NCBI GenBank assembly: GCA_958510875.1
Contig: OY294067.1
Location: 137,175,726-137,239,725 of the forward strand
DNA: 64,000 bases
Direction: 5' to 3'
Source: Endomychus coccineus
Lineage: Eukaryota > Arthropoda > Insecta > Coleoptera > Endomychidae
Of this stretch, positions 1-11,527 are shown piece by piece. Each line of letters begins with the position of its first letter. Position 1 is the stretch's first letter. The translations under genes and the position numbers were made by a program. The notes beneath the pieces were generated by a model. It was not told the origin of the DNA, did no database searches, and saw only the letters and a list, made by a program, of their open reading frames with translations.

Positions 1-1300
1 CAGTCGTGATCAGCGACTTTGAAAACCCCCGAGAACAAGAATTTATTACATTTAATTTAAAAAAAACAAGAAATTCCTTGAAGATGACGTGGATAAACAG
101 GGCTCGAGTGTCCCGGAAAAACCCCCAGGTAATTTGCAGAACATTGTGAGTGTCACAGTCGTGATCAGCGACTTTGAAAACCCCCGAGAACTAGAACATT
201 TAATTGAAAAAAAACGAAAAATTCCTAGAAGATGACATGGATACACAGGGCTCGAGTGTCCCGGAAATACCCCCAGGTAATTTGCAGAACATAATGAGTG
301 TCACAGTCGTGATCAGCGACTTTGAAAACCCCCGAGAACTAGAACATTTAATTGAAAAAAAACGAAAAATTCCTAGAAGATGACGTGGATACACAGGGCT
401 CGAGTGTCCCGGAAATACTCCCAGGTAATTTGCAGAACATTGTGAATTTCACAGTCGTGATCACCGACTTTGAAAACCCCCGAGAGCTAGAATTTATTAC
501 ATTTAATTAAAAAAAAACAAGAAAGTCCTAGAAGATGACGTGGATGAACAGGGCTCGAGTGTCCAGGAAATACCCCCAGGTAATTTGCAGAACATTGTAA
601 GTTCCATAGTCGTGATCAGCGACTTTGAAAACCCCCGAGAACTAGAATTTATTACATTTAATTAAAAAAAAACAAGAAATTCCTTGAAGATGACGTGGAT
701 AAACAGGGCTCGAGTGTCCCGGAAATACCCCCAGGTAATTTGCAGAACATAATGAGTGTCACAGTCGTGATCAGCGACTTTGAAAACCCCCGAGAACTAG
801 AACATTTAATTGAAAAAAAAACAAGAAATTCCTAGAAGATGACGTGGATACACAGGGCTCTAGTGTCCCGGAAATACCCCCAGGTAATTTGCAGAACATT
901 GTGAGTTTCACAGTCGTGATCAGCGACTTTGAAAACCGCCGAGAACTAGAATTTATTACATTTAATTAAAAAAAAACAAGAAATTCCTAGAAGATGACGT
1001 GGATACCCAGGGCTCGAGTGTCTCGGAAATACCCTCAGGTAATTTGCAGAACATTGTGAGTTTCACAGTCGTGACCACCGACTTTGAAAACCCCCGAGAG
1101 CTAGAATTTATTACATTTAATTAAAAAAATACAAGAAATTCCTAGAAGATGACGTGGATGAACAGGGCTCAAGTGTCCCGGAAATACCCCCAGGTAATTT
1201 TCAGAACATTGTGAGTATCACAGTCGTGATCAGCGACTTTAAAAACCCCCGAGAGCTAGAATTTGTTACCTTTTATGAAGAAAAATTAGCAAATTCCTAG
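1..1300 (+). repeat. Tandem array, 148/155-bp units
   Basis: Direct repeats whose shared start (CAGTCGTGATCAGCGACTTT) recurs at about 1, 156, 304, 452, 607, 762, 911, 1066 and 1221. Spacings are 155 or 148-149 bp. The short version lacks a few bases in the ATTTATTACATTTAATT part. Copies differ by a few percent. The array begins at or before the window edge. Each unit holds roughly 40 open codons on the plus strand (from DDVDKQG through SDFENPRE), but the unit length is not a multiple of three and a stop follows in each copy, so the array is not one coding frame. Confidence 0.93.
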
Positions 1301-1500
1301 AAGATGACGTCGTTACTCGGACGCAGGGTACTCCAGATATTGCAGAAGAGTTTTTTCATGTCGTTATCATCACTAGCAACCTTCATATCACTTTTCGAAC
1401 AGTTGACAAACAAGGTCCAAGGGGACCTCAGGGAATTTTTTAAATATCATATTCGTGTTCAGCGACCCGAAAAACCCCCCGAGAAACCAATTCGAGTCCG
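1301..1500 (+). repeat. Degenerate edge of the tandem array
   Basis: The last unit loses nucleotide similarity after about 1290, yet the plus-strand translation still resembles the unit: DDV, then QGTP, HVVIITS, and again VDKQG ending in a stop near 1440. A further decayed match to the unit start (TTCAGCGACCCGAAAAACCC) lies near 1458. This is seen by eye only. It suggests a longer ancestral protein-like repeat. Confidence 0.5.
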
Positions 1501-1539
1501 TTTTTTTATTCACCTCAAAAAGTGCACTTAGAAAAATGC

Positions 1540-2244
1540 ATTTTTTGGCTGTAGAAATGCAACAAATTTTTTCCGCAAAACAAAAATATCGGACGAAGTT
1601 TCTAAATTACTTTCTGAATCGAATGCAGAAAACCGCATCTCAATCCATTCAACTGCGCCAACTTTCCCAGATTTGGCCTATTTTAGTACTTTATTTCCTC
1701 GACTATTCTAATTATTCGGTTTAATCACGTTTGATACGATATATATGATTAGTATCGGACAGTTGACATTGCAATATGATTTTTAACATTTAACATTCAT
1801 CCTAATCATACAGCTGTTCACATAAAAAACTCATCATGAACTATTGAATACATTCAGCATACAAGATAATATCTGTGGGAATTATCACCCCTGCCTTCCC
1901 TTTCAACAGATTTTAAGCATTAACACTATAACCTCCCCTACTTTTCTCAATTAGCAAGGATCCTGCATTTCCTTTATGTCTTTGCCTTTACTTTTGTCCT
2001 AATCTAATTCTTTATTTGCCTGATTTTCTCTTTCTATGTCTTTCACGCTTTATTGCGCCACAATCGCTACAAATCCTCCCAGTGATTGTAGTTTTCTAAC
2101 CCTCCCAAACTGGTTCTCTTTGAAATTCAGAAACGTATTGTGCCGTCTATTGTTAACTGTCTTCCTTCACATCTTTGCGAAGGCGGTTTTCAGCTTGCCA
2201 ATCTTTCATTATGTGCGCTGTCCTTTCTTGTCTATTTCTTTCGC
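1540..2244. other. No recognisable feature
   Basis: AT-rich sequence between the tandem array and the long palindrome. Short open frames are present but their translations resemble nothing I know, and no repeat structure is visible. Confidence 0.5.
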
Positions 2245-3812
2245 AGTAAGTATGTGTATATTCCGGTTCCGTCTCGATTCTCGAAAGTCGTATCGAGCCG
2301 CGGTTTGGAGCATTCGAATACATTTATTTTTCCTTCTAATATGAGCCCAAGTAGATCTTGGTTCGATGAGTTTATTCGGAGGGGCAGATTGTTTTTGCTC
2401 TGGGTTCTACTTTGGGCCCCTTTATTTTTCAAACCCAAAACTTGTTTCACATGAGAGGAAAGACCCACAGGATCTTAAGTTTCAACGTCAGTATCTCTGC
2501 TCTCATAAGAAGTGGTTTTTTTTTTTCGATTTGACCGAAATATCCATCACAATTTGTGAAGAAATATTACAAAGAGTGTGGGTAAGTTGATGGCTAAAAT
2601 TGAATTTCAATCAAGAGTCCATTCCACGTCAGAACAGCAACGCTCAATGAGTCAACATCTCCAATTTCGTTCAAATTTTGGGCATAGGTTCTCATTACCG
2701 AAAAAATGAGATCCTGAAAATTTCAGGTCGATCGAAAATAAAATTTTGGATATATCGACCAATAAAAAAATTTGGCCAAATCTAAAGTCTAAAAATTCAA
2801 AATCAAATTTCTTCGGTAAAAATTAACTTTTAGGACCAAAAAATATTTGGAAAAGCCCAAATTGATAGGAAATTTTCTCAGGAATCCGATTAAATCAAAA
2901 TATCCAGCGTATTTAGCTGACGCATGCGCAAAAAACTTGAAAAACTCAAAATGTCACTTTTTCTTTAAAAATACATAATTCAGCTGCTGCCACTTCGATT
3001 TTCTCAAAATTTTCAGGAAAGGTAGCTGAAACCATGTACTTTCATGTGAAATTTGCGGATCTATGCTCTTGATATGAAAATTGTCGTCAAAAGAACGAAA
3101 ATACGGAAATTTGATATTTTTTATTTTTATCGTTATATTTAAGTACGATGAGCATTGTAGAATTCAATCAAAAAATAGGTTAATAAAATTTGAAATTAAT
3201 TTCATTTAAATGATTCAATTTAGCAGAACGTGAAAAAAATATTGAAATCCAAAAAAAGTTGCACTCACAGGTCCATAGATTTGATGTTTTTAAACTTTTC
3301 TAAATAATTTTCATATCGTTTTATTCTCTTTAATTTCCAACAGGAAAATTTACCTAACGATGTTGTGTGATATTATGAATACATTTAAAAATTCAATATC
3401 AATTTTAGTGTTAAAAAATAATCAAATGAACATTTTTTTAATTAACAATATCCTAAGACAAGTGAGAAACTGTTGTGAGAGTAGTAATACCCAACTCAAG
3501 TACAGTAAAATATAATCATCATATTGGTCACATAATTTATTTTTTGGAAAACTGTTCAGATTTACTTTTTGTTTGTCCGTATAATTTTATTTTAACATAA
3601 TTCTTCACAGTTTCCACTGTGATATTTGACAGTATGAAATTATAATCAATCTTTAAATTTCTATCGGAGTACACGTATTTATTATTACCTATTTGGTCCA
3701 TAATTGATCTTTCAGCTTCAAGCATATCGTCGTCTTGATAATGAAACCAAGGTTCCATGTTTTGTCAACTATAAAACTAACATATGTATTGGATACCCAA
3801 TCGTAAACGTTT
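2245..3812 (+). repeat. Left arm of long palindrome
   Basis: Pairs as reverse complement with 3838-5045 and then, after an insert, with about 5820-6110. Landmarks: ACATATGTATTGGATACCC at the centre (3780-3798), the AATTTTGAACG/CGTTCAAAATT segment near 2668 and 4985, and the block around 2450-2510 (CATGAGAGGAAAGACCCAC) matching 5880-5920 on the other strand. Mismatches and small indels are spread along the arm. The loop between the arms is only about 25 bp. Confidence 0.9.
3537..3758 (-). CDS. Small ORF in left arm, unknown
   Basis: A 73-codon frame running outward from the palindrome centre. It contains SIMDQIGNNKYVYSDRN and ETVKNYVKIKLYGQTKSK. Its mirror twin lies at 3926-4114. I do not recognise the protein family and see no catalytic motif. 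The two copies differ at several residues and the N-terminal parts are in different frames, so this looks like a fragment of an older coding region carried in both arms rather than a working gene. Confidence 0.25.
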   Translation of the reverse strand: MEPWFHYQDDDMLEAERSIMDQIGNNKYVYSDRNLKIDYNFILSNITVETVKNYVKIKLYGQTKSKSEQFSKK

Positions 3813-3925
3813 TTATTTAACAAATCAAAAATCAGTTCGTTTACGGTTGGGCATCCAATACATATGTTAGTTTTATAGTTGACAAAACATGGAACCTTGG
3901 TTTCATTATCAAAACGAACGATGAT

Positions 3926-4114
3926 ATGCTTGAAGCTGAAATATCAATCATGGACCAAATAGGTAAAAATAAATACGTGTACTCCGATAGAAATTTAAAG
4001 ATTGGTTATAATTTCATACTGTCAAATGTCACAGTGGAAACTGTGAAGAATTATGTTAAAATAAAATTATACGGACAAACAAAAAGTAAATTTAAACAGT
4101 TTTTCAAAAAATAA
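3926..4114 (+). CDS. Twin small ORF in right arm, unknown
   Basis: A 62-codon frame that is the mirror copy of 3537-3758, with SIMDQIGKNKYVYSDRN and ETVKNYVKIKLYGQTKSK. In this arm the same frame stays open upstream of the ATG towards the palindrome centre (about 3845, reading ASNTYVSFIVDKTWNLG), so the original coding region was probably longer. Family unknown. Substitutions between the twins include clear amino-acid changes, which argues against strong selection. Confidence 0.25.
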   Translation: MLEAEISIMDQIGKNKYVYSDRNLKIGYNFILSNVTVETVKNYVKIKLYGQTKSKFKQFFKK

Positions 4115-5045
4115 ATTATGTGACCAATATGATGATTATATTTTACTGTACTTGAGTTGGGTATTACTACTCTCACAACTGTTTCTCACTTGTCTTAGGA
4201 TATTGTTGATTCAAAAAATGTTCTTTTGATTATTTTTTATCACAAAAATTGATATTGAATTCTTAAATGTATTCATAATATCACACAACATTGTTAAATA
4301 AATTTTCCTGTGGGAAATTAAACCGAATTTATAAATATGAAAATTATTTAGAAAAGTTTAAAAACATCAAATCTAACCTGTGACTGCAACTTTTCTTGGA
4401 TCTCAATATTTTTTTCACGTTCTGCTAAATTGAATTATTTAAGTAAAATTAATTTCAAATTTTATTAACCTATTTTTTTAATTCTATTGAATTATGATTG
4501 AATTCTACAATTCTCATCGTATTTAAATATAACGATAAAAATAAAAAATATCAAATTTCCGTATTTGACGGAAATTTTCATATCAAGAGCATGAATCCGC
4601 AGATTTTACATGAAAGTACATGGTTTCAGCTACTTTCCCTGAAAATTTTGAGGAAATCGAAGTGGCAGCAGCTGAGTTATGAATTTTTTTAAAGGAAAAG
4701 TGACATTTTTGAGTTTTTCGAGTATTTTGTGCATGCGTCAGCTGAATACGCTAGATATTCTGATTTAATCGGATTACTGGAAAAATTTCTCATCAATTTG
4801 GGCTTTTCCAAATAGTTTTTGGTCCTGAAAGTTAATTTTTACCGAAGAAATTTGATTTTAAATTTTTTGACGTTAAAATTGGCCAAATTTTTTTATTGGT
4901 CGATATATCCAAAATTTTATTTCCTATCTACCTGAAATCTTCAGGATCTCATTTTTTCGGTATTGAGAACCTATCCCCAAAATTTGAACGAAATCGGAGA
5001 TGTTGACCCATTGACCGTTGCTGTTCTGACGTGGAATGACTCTCA

Positions 5046-5815
5046 AACAAATTTCAATAATTCCTTTGTTTTTGTTTTTATCTCAAAACTTGTAAGAACA
5101 GAAAGTATTTAAGATATGTATCTGAGTACGAATTCATTCATTTACATTTTTCATTACTTTACCTGAAAAATTCGGAAAACTCGATGCATCTGATATACAG
5201 ATCAACAAAAGGTAATAAAAATATAAAAATGAAATAAAATAAGAGGTAATTTGAATTAAATTAAGTAAAATAAAAGGAATATATAAAAAACAAAATAAAT
5301 TATATTTTTGCAAATTAAAATGATGGTTAAATGGGATGGGGTAGGGTAAAATAATGAAAAATGGAAAACTGAAATATGAATTCGTACTCAGAAACATATT
5401 TTGAATTAATTTTTGTTCTAGCAAGTTTTGCGATAAAAGCAAAAACAACGGAGTTGTAACACAGTTTGTTGCCAAAAGTCGTTTATCTATATATCCGATG
5501 CAACGAGTTTACCAAATTTCTCAGGTAAAATAATGAAAAATGGAAAATTGAAATATGAATTCGTACTCAGAAACATGTTTTAATCACTTTTTGTTCATAC
5601 AAGTTTTGCGATAAAAGCAAAAACAACAGAGCTATAACACAATTTGTTGCAAAAAGTCGTTTATTAATATATGCGATGCTTCGAGTTGTCCAAATTTCCC
5701 ATGTAAAATAATGAAAAATGAAAAACTGAAATATGAATTCGTACTCAGAAACACATTCTAAATACGTTTTGTTCGTTTAAGTTCAGCGATAGATAAAACA
5801 ACGGGGTTATTTAAC
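5046..5815. repeat. Insert in right arm with internal repeats
   Basis: A segment absent from the left arm. It contains three direct copies of a block starting TAAAATAATGAAAAATGGAA at about 5347, 5526 and 5704 (period 178-179 bp), each followed by GAATTCGTACTCAGAAACA. An inverted copy lies near 5125-5185 (GAGTACGAATTCATTC, then TTTTTCATTACTTTACCTGA). The insert is therefore itself a partial fold-back structure. Confidence 0.75.
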
Positions 5816-6229
5816 TTTGTTTGATTAAAATTCAATTTTAGCAATCAACTTTTTATGAGAGAAGTGATACTGACGTTGGAACTTAAGGTCCAGTGGGTCT
5901 TTTCTCTCATGTGAATCAAGTTTTAGGGGCACAATGTAGGGCAAAAAGCAAAAAAAAACTGTCTCCCTGAATCTAGCTATCGTTCCAAGATCTGCTTGGA
6001 CTTGAATTGAAGGGAAAAATGAATGTATCCGAATGGTCCAAACCGCGACTTGATTCGGCTTTAGAGAATCGAGATATTCGAGTTCAAATTTCGATCCTAA
6101 CTCGGACCGAAAATATCGAGAGAAAAATTCCTGCACCATATAGATAATATAGCATAAAGTCCCCCAAAGAAAATGAGCCAATTAGAAGTTGTTCAGACGA
6201 ACCTGAGAGACTGCCGAAAATTTTGTAGT

Positions 6230-6990
6230 CAACAAATCAAAGTGTGACTTGCGCCCACCTATTAAAGGTATCAAATTGATAAAATTAGGGTATATTCGTG
6301 CTGTAGGAGTAATTTCGGTCTATAATTTTCTCCAAAAAATCATGAATTTTTTTTCTTTTCCTCATGCCATCACCACCAAAAATTGAAGTCGACATCTTCA
6401 ACGGCGTTGGTTTGAGACCCCATAATGCCTTTTTTTAACACAAAAAGTGAGGTTATGGCATAAAGCACAGGGTTTGGCCCATAACTAATATCACCATCGT
6501 TCTGAATTAAAAAAATTAAAGTGCGATTTGCTCGCCACCTATTGAAGATATCAAATTGAAAAAATTAGATTATATGAAAGAATAACTACTTTGTTTTTAT
6601 TCTTTCATGTAATCAAAATGATAAATTACCATAAAGTAACGGCTTCCACCATCGATTTTATGAAAAAATTAGGGTATATTCTAGAACTAATTTGTAGTTC
6701 TTGACGTGCTGTAGAAGTAATTTCGGTTTATAATTTTCCCCAAAAAGCATCATGAATTTTTTTTCTTTTATTCATACCACGTGACTAGATGGGGTGTGGG
6801 GTTTTTGTTTGGAACCGATTTCTTATCTTAGTGTTGTCTATCACCACCAAAAATTGCAGTCGACATCTTCGAAAACGTCGATTTTGGACCACTTAGTTAA
6901 TTTTTTTACACAAAAAGTGAGGTTATGGTATGAAACACAGGGCTTGGGCCAAAAATAATGTCACCATCGTTTCTAGACAGTCGATTTGCA
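6230..6990 (+). repeat. Local direct duplications
   Basis: Two passages recur in the same orientation. CCACCTATTGAAGATATCAAATTG at about 6535 resembles CCACCTATTAAAGGTATCAAATTG at about 6257. The block with CACCACCAAAAATTG, GTCGACATCTTC and CACAAAAAGTGAGGTTATGG occurs near 6371-6460 and again near 6842-6925. No coding potential seen. Confidence 0.7.
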
Positions 6991-8318
6991 TAATAATGGC
7001 ATTATTATATATGAAAGTTCCAAAATCATCGATTTTAAGAACAGTACTGCTGGACTAAATAACCATAACATAAATAGCAACTGAAGTACTATTGTACTTT
7101 ACAATATTGAAATATTTATTGTTCACTACATAATTTTGAATCTGTTCGATAATGGCACTTCGGTGTTGAAATTTACGTTTTCATGTTATTATTGAAAGTG
7201 GTATAAAATCAATTAATTGCTTTCAGTTAATCATGAAACTAGAAGTTAATTAGCAGTAATAAGCCGAAGCAACTTTTATTTGTATTCTTGTTTATTTATA
7301 AAATAATGAGTTTAATTACAATATATGATAAAATATTCCTACCAAAAGATTCATACATTAGACTTACGGAAATATTCTGAATAATTTGAAGTTAGTTTTG
7401 TATATCCCCTGCTGGAGTCACATATTCAAACATCTTCAAAGAGTGCTAGATTATTTCTAATTTCTGGTTTACATAATTGCATATTTGATAGTCACTTAAA
7501 GAACATACCTATTTATTTAAAAGAAACACAGTACTGAACTGATTTACTGCAATAACTATAATATATTCTGTTGAGCCCTATTCTATGTGGGTAATAAAAT
7601 TGTGCATCATGTCAATTCAAACTGAAATATGATATAATGACAATAATATTAGGAATGTATTTTCAGATTGGTTCAGTCCAAAATTTCCTTACCATCTTTA
7701 ATCTCATATATTGCAGACGCCTATATGGAAACGTATTTGTATTATTTTGTTCGTTTCAGCAATCTAATTTTTCGAATTTATGATATTTAATTAAAAACAA
7801 TTAGTTATTCATATAACCTGGGAATCCCTATCGCGATTGGCTTGAAAGTAGGGCGCAAGTTTATGTTATATTTAGAACTGATAGTAATAGAAGTTAAATA
7901 AAGGGTGTATCCGGATAACCTCGAAGGGAGTACAACTATCTAATCAAATATTTACATCGTTGTAACTCAATTCAATGCGTGACAAAAACAAAACATTACA
8001 GGATGCTTTAGACTACCGAGGCATCGAATGCAGGCGGCATATCATTTCCTGTTCAACGTTAACTTTCAATATGATGAGGAACATTTCAAAAAAACGTATC
8101 TTGTTCGTGTTATCACTTGATTGATTTTAAATTTCTTCACTTCAACTCTCTCGACTGTTGTTAATTTCTATTGATGAACAAATCAAAATGAATCATAGAA
8201 ATACACCGGAACATAATATTATAAAGCTGCGTGTTCTAACATAATCAGTTAGTTGAAATATCATGTCAAATTTGATTGAAGTTGTATGAATTTTGTATTA
8301 TACATTCAACTCACTCTC
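6991..8318. other. No recognisable feature
   Basis: AT-rich sequence up to the gypsy LTR. I found no coding similarity, repeat or RNA gene here. Confidence 0.5.
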
Positions 8319-8807
8319 TGTCTCTATCAGTGTAGAAAATAGTATATTGTGCAATTTGTGTGATTTGTTACACTCGTCTATACGGCTCGTTTCAGAAAAT
8401 ATCACGCTTCGTAAAAAGTGCTTTCAACATTAGTTACACACCACTTATTCTACGACTAATTTGAAATCTTCTAGGTTAAGAATTTTAGATTTCTTCGAGC
8501 AAAATTCAATTTCAAGAAAAATATATACTTATTGTTAGATTGAGGCAATCACAATCACTTTTTGAATAGTTTCAATTTAGTATTGATGATACAGTTTTAT
8601 AAGCATATAGAATATATTATATAGTAATTACTATTGAGAATCGCCTGTCATGTAGTTCCACAACTACAGTTCAAGAAGAGATAACATACCCAGAGGGATC
8701 CATATCTTCTTTTCCACACGCGTAGTCATCTCGATAACAGAGATCGTCATAGGCTTGGACTGCATCGGAAGGAGTCGGTAGCCCGTTGGTACGAATGGTT
8801 TATAACA
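8319..8807 (-). repeat. Gypsy 3' LTR
   Basis: About 489 bp. In element orientation it starts TGTTATAAACCA and ends in ACA. It matches 11789-12242 in blocks such as GTGCAATTTGTGTGATTTG, TATACGGCTCGTTTCA and GAATCGCCTGTCATGTAG. The TG/CA ends and similarity ending abruptly at both edges support an LTR. Confidence 0.8.
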
Positions 8808-9059
8808 TAACACTCAACCATCCTGACCACCATTCGCCCTCGAATCGCTCTGAAGGAAAAAGAGGAAGAAAAAGTGGGATTAACTCAGCATGTTCAGCAA
8901 TTTGGAACATACCACTGCAGTAATTGTAAGTTCAAGTATTTAAGAAGTATACTCATTTCACTTTAGAATAATACAATTGCGTTATAACGTACCTTTTATG
9001 TAATTATCTCAAAAGGTTCCATATTCTCAAAGCAGACTACTGCGTCATAAGGAATTCGT

Positions 9060-10080
9060 GATCTTGTAGTGTGTATATCGTTCTCAACCCTGTATCTGTC
9101 ATTAGAGAGCACATTCACCTTGAAAGAGCCTCCAAAGTTAGGAAGCAACTTCTTACGTTCATTATTTGAAGGATGGCTATTTATTTTTGTCAGAACAAGG
9201 TCGCCTGCACAACATCTTTTCTTGTTAAAATATTCATTTTGTTTTATACAATTTTCTTCTAAACTTCGAGAGGCCTCAGCTCGAATTCAGGCTACATTCT
9301 TCAATATCATTATCTTCAACCTCGATATCTTTCCATATCAGCGTCCGTTCTTAATTTCATGCCGAACATAAGTTCAGCCGGGGTTTGTTTAGTAGTTTTG
9401 TGTATGCTACTTTTCAAACCTTATTGAATTTTAATCAAGTCCTAGTCCTAATAATTTGAACATTTATTGAAATTGCAAGATGACAGGACACTTATAATAT
9501 TTCTATTGGCTCTTTCAACTTGTCCGTTACTGGGAGCCATGCTTACTGCTGCTATGAATAATCGAATATACTTTTTACAAAAGTTGTTAAATTCGTTCGA
9601 CGTGAATTCTTTACCTGCATCAGAGATTATTCGGTGCGGATTTCCGAACGTGGAAATTATCTCTTGTAGTACTTAGATACCATTAATGGCTTTTGCATCG
9701 GGTACAGCTCGAACAAACATAAATTTTGTAAGCGCATCGACAATATTTAATAAGAAGGAATTTCCATTTGTTGTTTTTGTACACGGTCCTAGGTCAATAT
9801 GCAGGGTATGGGAAGGTTTTAGCGTATTTAGGTAGGCAATGTAAATACCCTGGATTTCTACCAGATGAATTCCTGTGATATAAACATATCAGTCAACATT
9901 TAACATACTTCTGTACAAATCTACTCATTTTTGAAAACCAATTTTTTTCCGGAATGCGACATAGGGTCTTCTCAAGAGCAAAGTGACCGACATAATCATG
10001 TTTGATCTTAACAATTTGCCAGCGGCAACAAGTCACCTTCTACCGTATTCTGTTAACTTAAAAACTCTAATACTTCTCAG
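9060..10080 (-). pseudogene. Gypsy integrase remnant
   Basis: Minus-strand translation gives a Ty3/gypsy integrase in order. The HHCC zinc region reads HDYVGHFALEKTL (about 9970-10010) and KYVKC (about 9895). The catalytic core reads LHIDLGPCTK (first Asp, about 9795), RIISDAGKEFTS (second Asp, about 9625) and NGQVERANR (Glu, about 9515). The motif TPAELMFGMKLR (about 9360) follows the core, as in this family. At least one in-frame stop (after NGI, about 9675) and later frame loss show it is dead. The enzyme would join retrotransposon cDNA to the genome. Beyond about 9350 the frame decays quickly. Confidence 0.85.
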
Positions 10081-10247
10081 GACAAATTTATTAAATATTT
10101 CTTTATTATTATCAGAATCACCCGATAAAAGAATTTCTTTCATTTTATCATCCTGATCCTGTGCATGAAGTAGCTAGTCACCATAGGAAATTAAGCACAC
10201 ACTATCGACAAGTTCGCACTCATGTGAGAAATTGCAACTGAACTGTT

Positions 10248-10325
10248 TCATACTACTACCTGAACGATGTTTGGTTGAAAATTTTGCAGCGCTAGAATCC
10301 ACCGCGCCACTCTTGTATATTTGCC
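10248..10325 (-). pseudogene. Gypsy RNase H C-terminal fragment
   Basis: The minus-strand frame reads RVARWILALQNFQPNIV, the usual end of the gypsy RNase H domain just before the connection to integrase. The matching upstream half lies 1.2 kb away at 11528-11725, so the domain has been split by inserted DNA. Confidence 0.75.
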
Positions 10326-11527
10326 ACTCTCGTATATTTCCCATTGAATGAAATATGACAGATATAAATTGATTGATTCCTTACCAGTAAAACACAGATG
10401 TTTATTTATATACAGTTTATTAAATGAAATGATTGATTCTCGAAAATATATGTACAAAAGAAAATAAATCTTTACACCTAGTCTTTTTAAATGAACAATA
10501 ATTTCATAATTTCACCTTAAATAATAAAGTCAAGGGTTTGACCTAGTTGGGCTAGTTTGTAACAATTTGAACAATCGGAAGTTCTTCTAATTCAAATCAG
10601 AATTTCTATTCGCGTGATACAGTTGTTTACTTCGGACAGATGATCTCCGAAAAAAAACGGAGACGCCAAGTAGTGTACGTTTGGATCGTTGACCCGCAAT
10701 AAGAAACCAGCCGAAATAAGTTAATAGTTCATTAGTATCTGTCGCGCTGTCGACACAGGTGGTAGGTTGATTTCGAATCGTGGTAATTCACGAGTTCGCT
10801 AATAATATTCGAGTTCTTTACGGATCGGGTCAATTCCTCAACACAAATAATAAATGATTCGGTTTTTGGTAAATGAGAACTAGTGGGCAATCGGTCTGTT
10901 TTTCCCCAACACAAACAATACGTTATTCGGTTTTCGGGATGTGTATTTATTCGTAGAGATGTCAGATCATTTCCCCAACACAAACAATAAATTATTCGGT
11001 TTTCGGGATGTGTATTTAATCGTAGGGATGTCAGGTCTTTTCCTCAACACAAATAATAAATTATTCTGTTTTTGGCAGTCAGTTGAAACTGGAGTTAGTT
11101 GTAGAATATTTACCTTCGGACTTGGTCAAAGTATCGGAGTGGACCCTACGGAGCGCGGACGGAGCTTATAATGAAAAATAAAAATGAATTCTCGGAAATT
11201 AACAGAGTTGAATTAATTTGAACGGTCTGTGATAATATCGGAATCTTAGCGGCTTAGCGGTCGGACGGCTGATTCTTCAATCCCTTTCGTGAGAAATCCG
11301 TTCTCCTTTTAAACTGGTTTTGTGCCAAAAGAAATAAAACGTCAGAGGTGACCTGAGATTCTGGCAGTTAGCGGTGATTCGAATACGACTTTCCTTATCT
11401 ATTATTAGCTTCAACTTCTTCTACATAGGATGTACAAAACTTTGATGCGTTAGAATCTAGGCCTCGTCGGTGTTATTTCTTTTTAACCAGACGAGTAAAT
11501 TAAATTATAAGTAACGAGGGCACTTCG
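10326..11527. mobile_element. Unidentified insertion in gypsy RNase H
   Basis: About 1.2 kb that separates two halves of one RNase H domain. On the plus strand the segment reads from TGTATATTTGCC to CTTCGTTACA, so it has TG/CA-type ends, and GTAT occurs at both junctions. A solo LTR is one possibility. It has no coding content that I recognise, and it contains the 69-bp minisatellite at 10836-11085. Confidence 0.5.
10836..11085 (+). repeat. About 69-bp minisatellite, four units
   Basis: The motif CCYCAACACAAAYAATAAATTATTCGG starts at about 10836, 10904, 10973 and 11042, a spacing of 68-69 bp. The second and third units also share TTTTCGGGATGTGTATTTA. It lies inside the DNA that splits the gypsy RNase H. 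Confidence 0.85.

Larger units (their letters stand above)
3838..6110 (-). repeat. Right arm of long palindrome, interrupted
   Basis: Mirror image of 2245-3812. Pairing is continuous from 3838 to about 5045, is lost over about 5046-5815, then resumes from about 5820 to 6110. The whole 3.9-kb structure behaves like a fold-back element or an inverted duplication. A transcript crossing the centre could form a hairpin of more than 1 kb; that is inference. Confidence 0.87.

Noticed and set aside
1..1300. CRISPR-like array of direct repeats
   Set aside because: The repeat fills the whole 148-155-bp unit with no unique spacers, and the window is eukaryotic.
2036..2590. Overlapping plus-strand ORFs as a host gene
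   Set aside because: Only weak open frames; the similar translation at 5825-6181 on the other strand is due to the palindrome arms.
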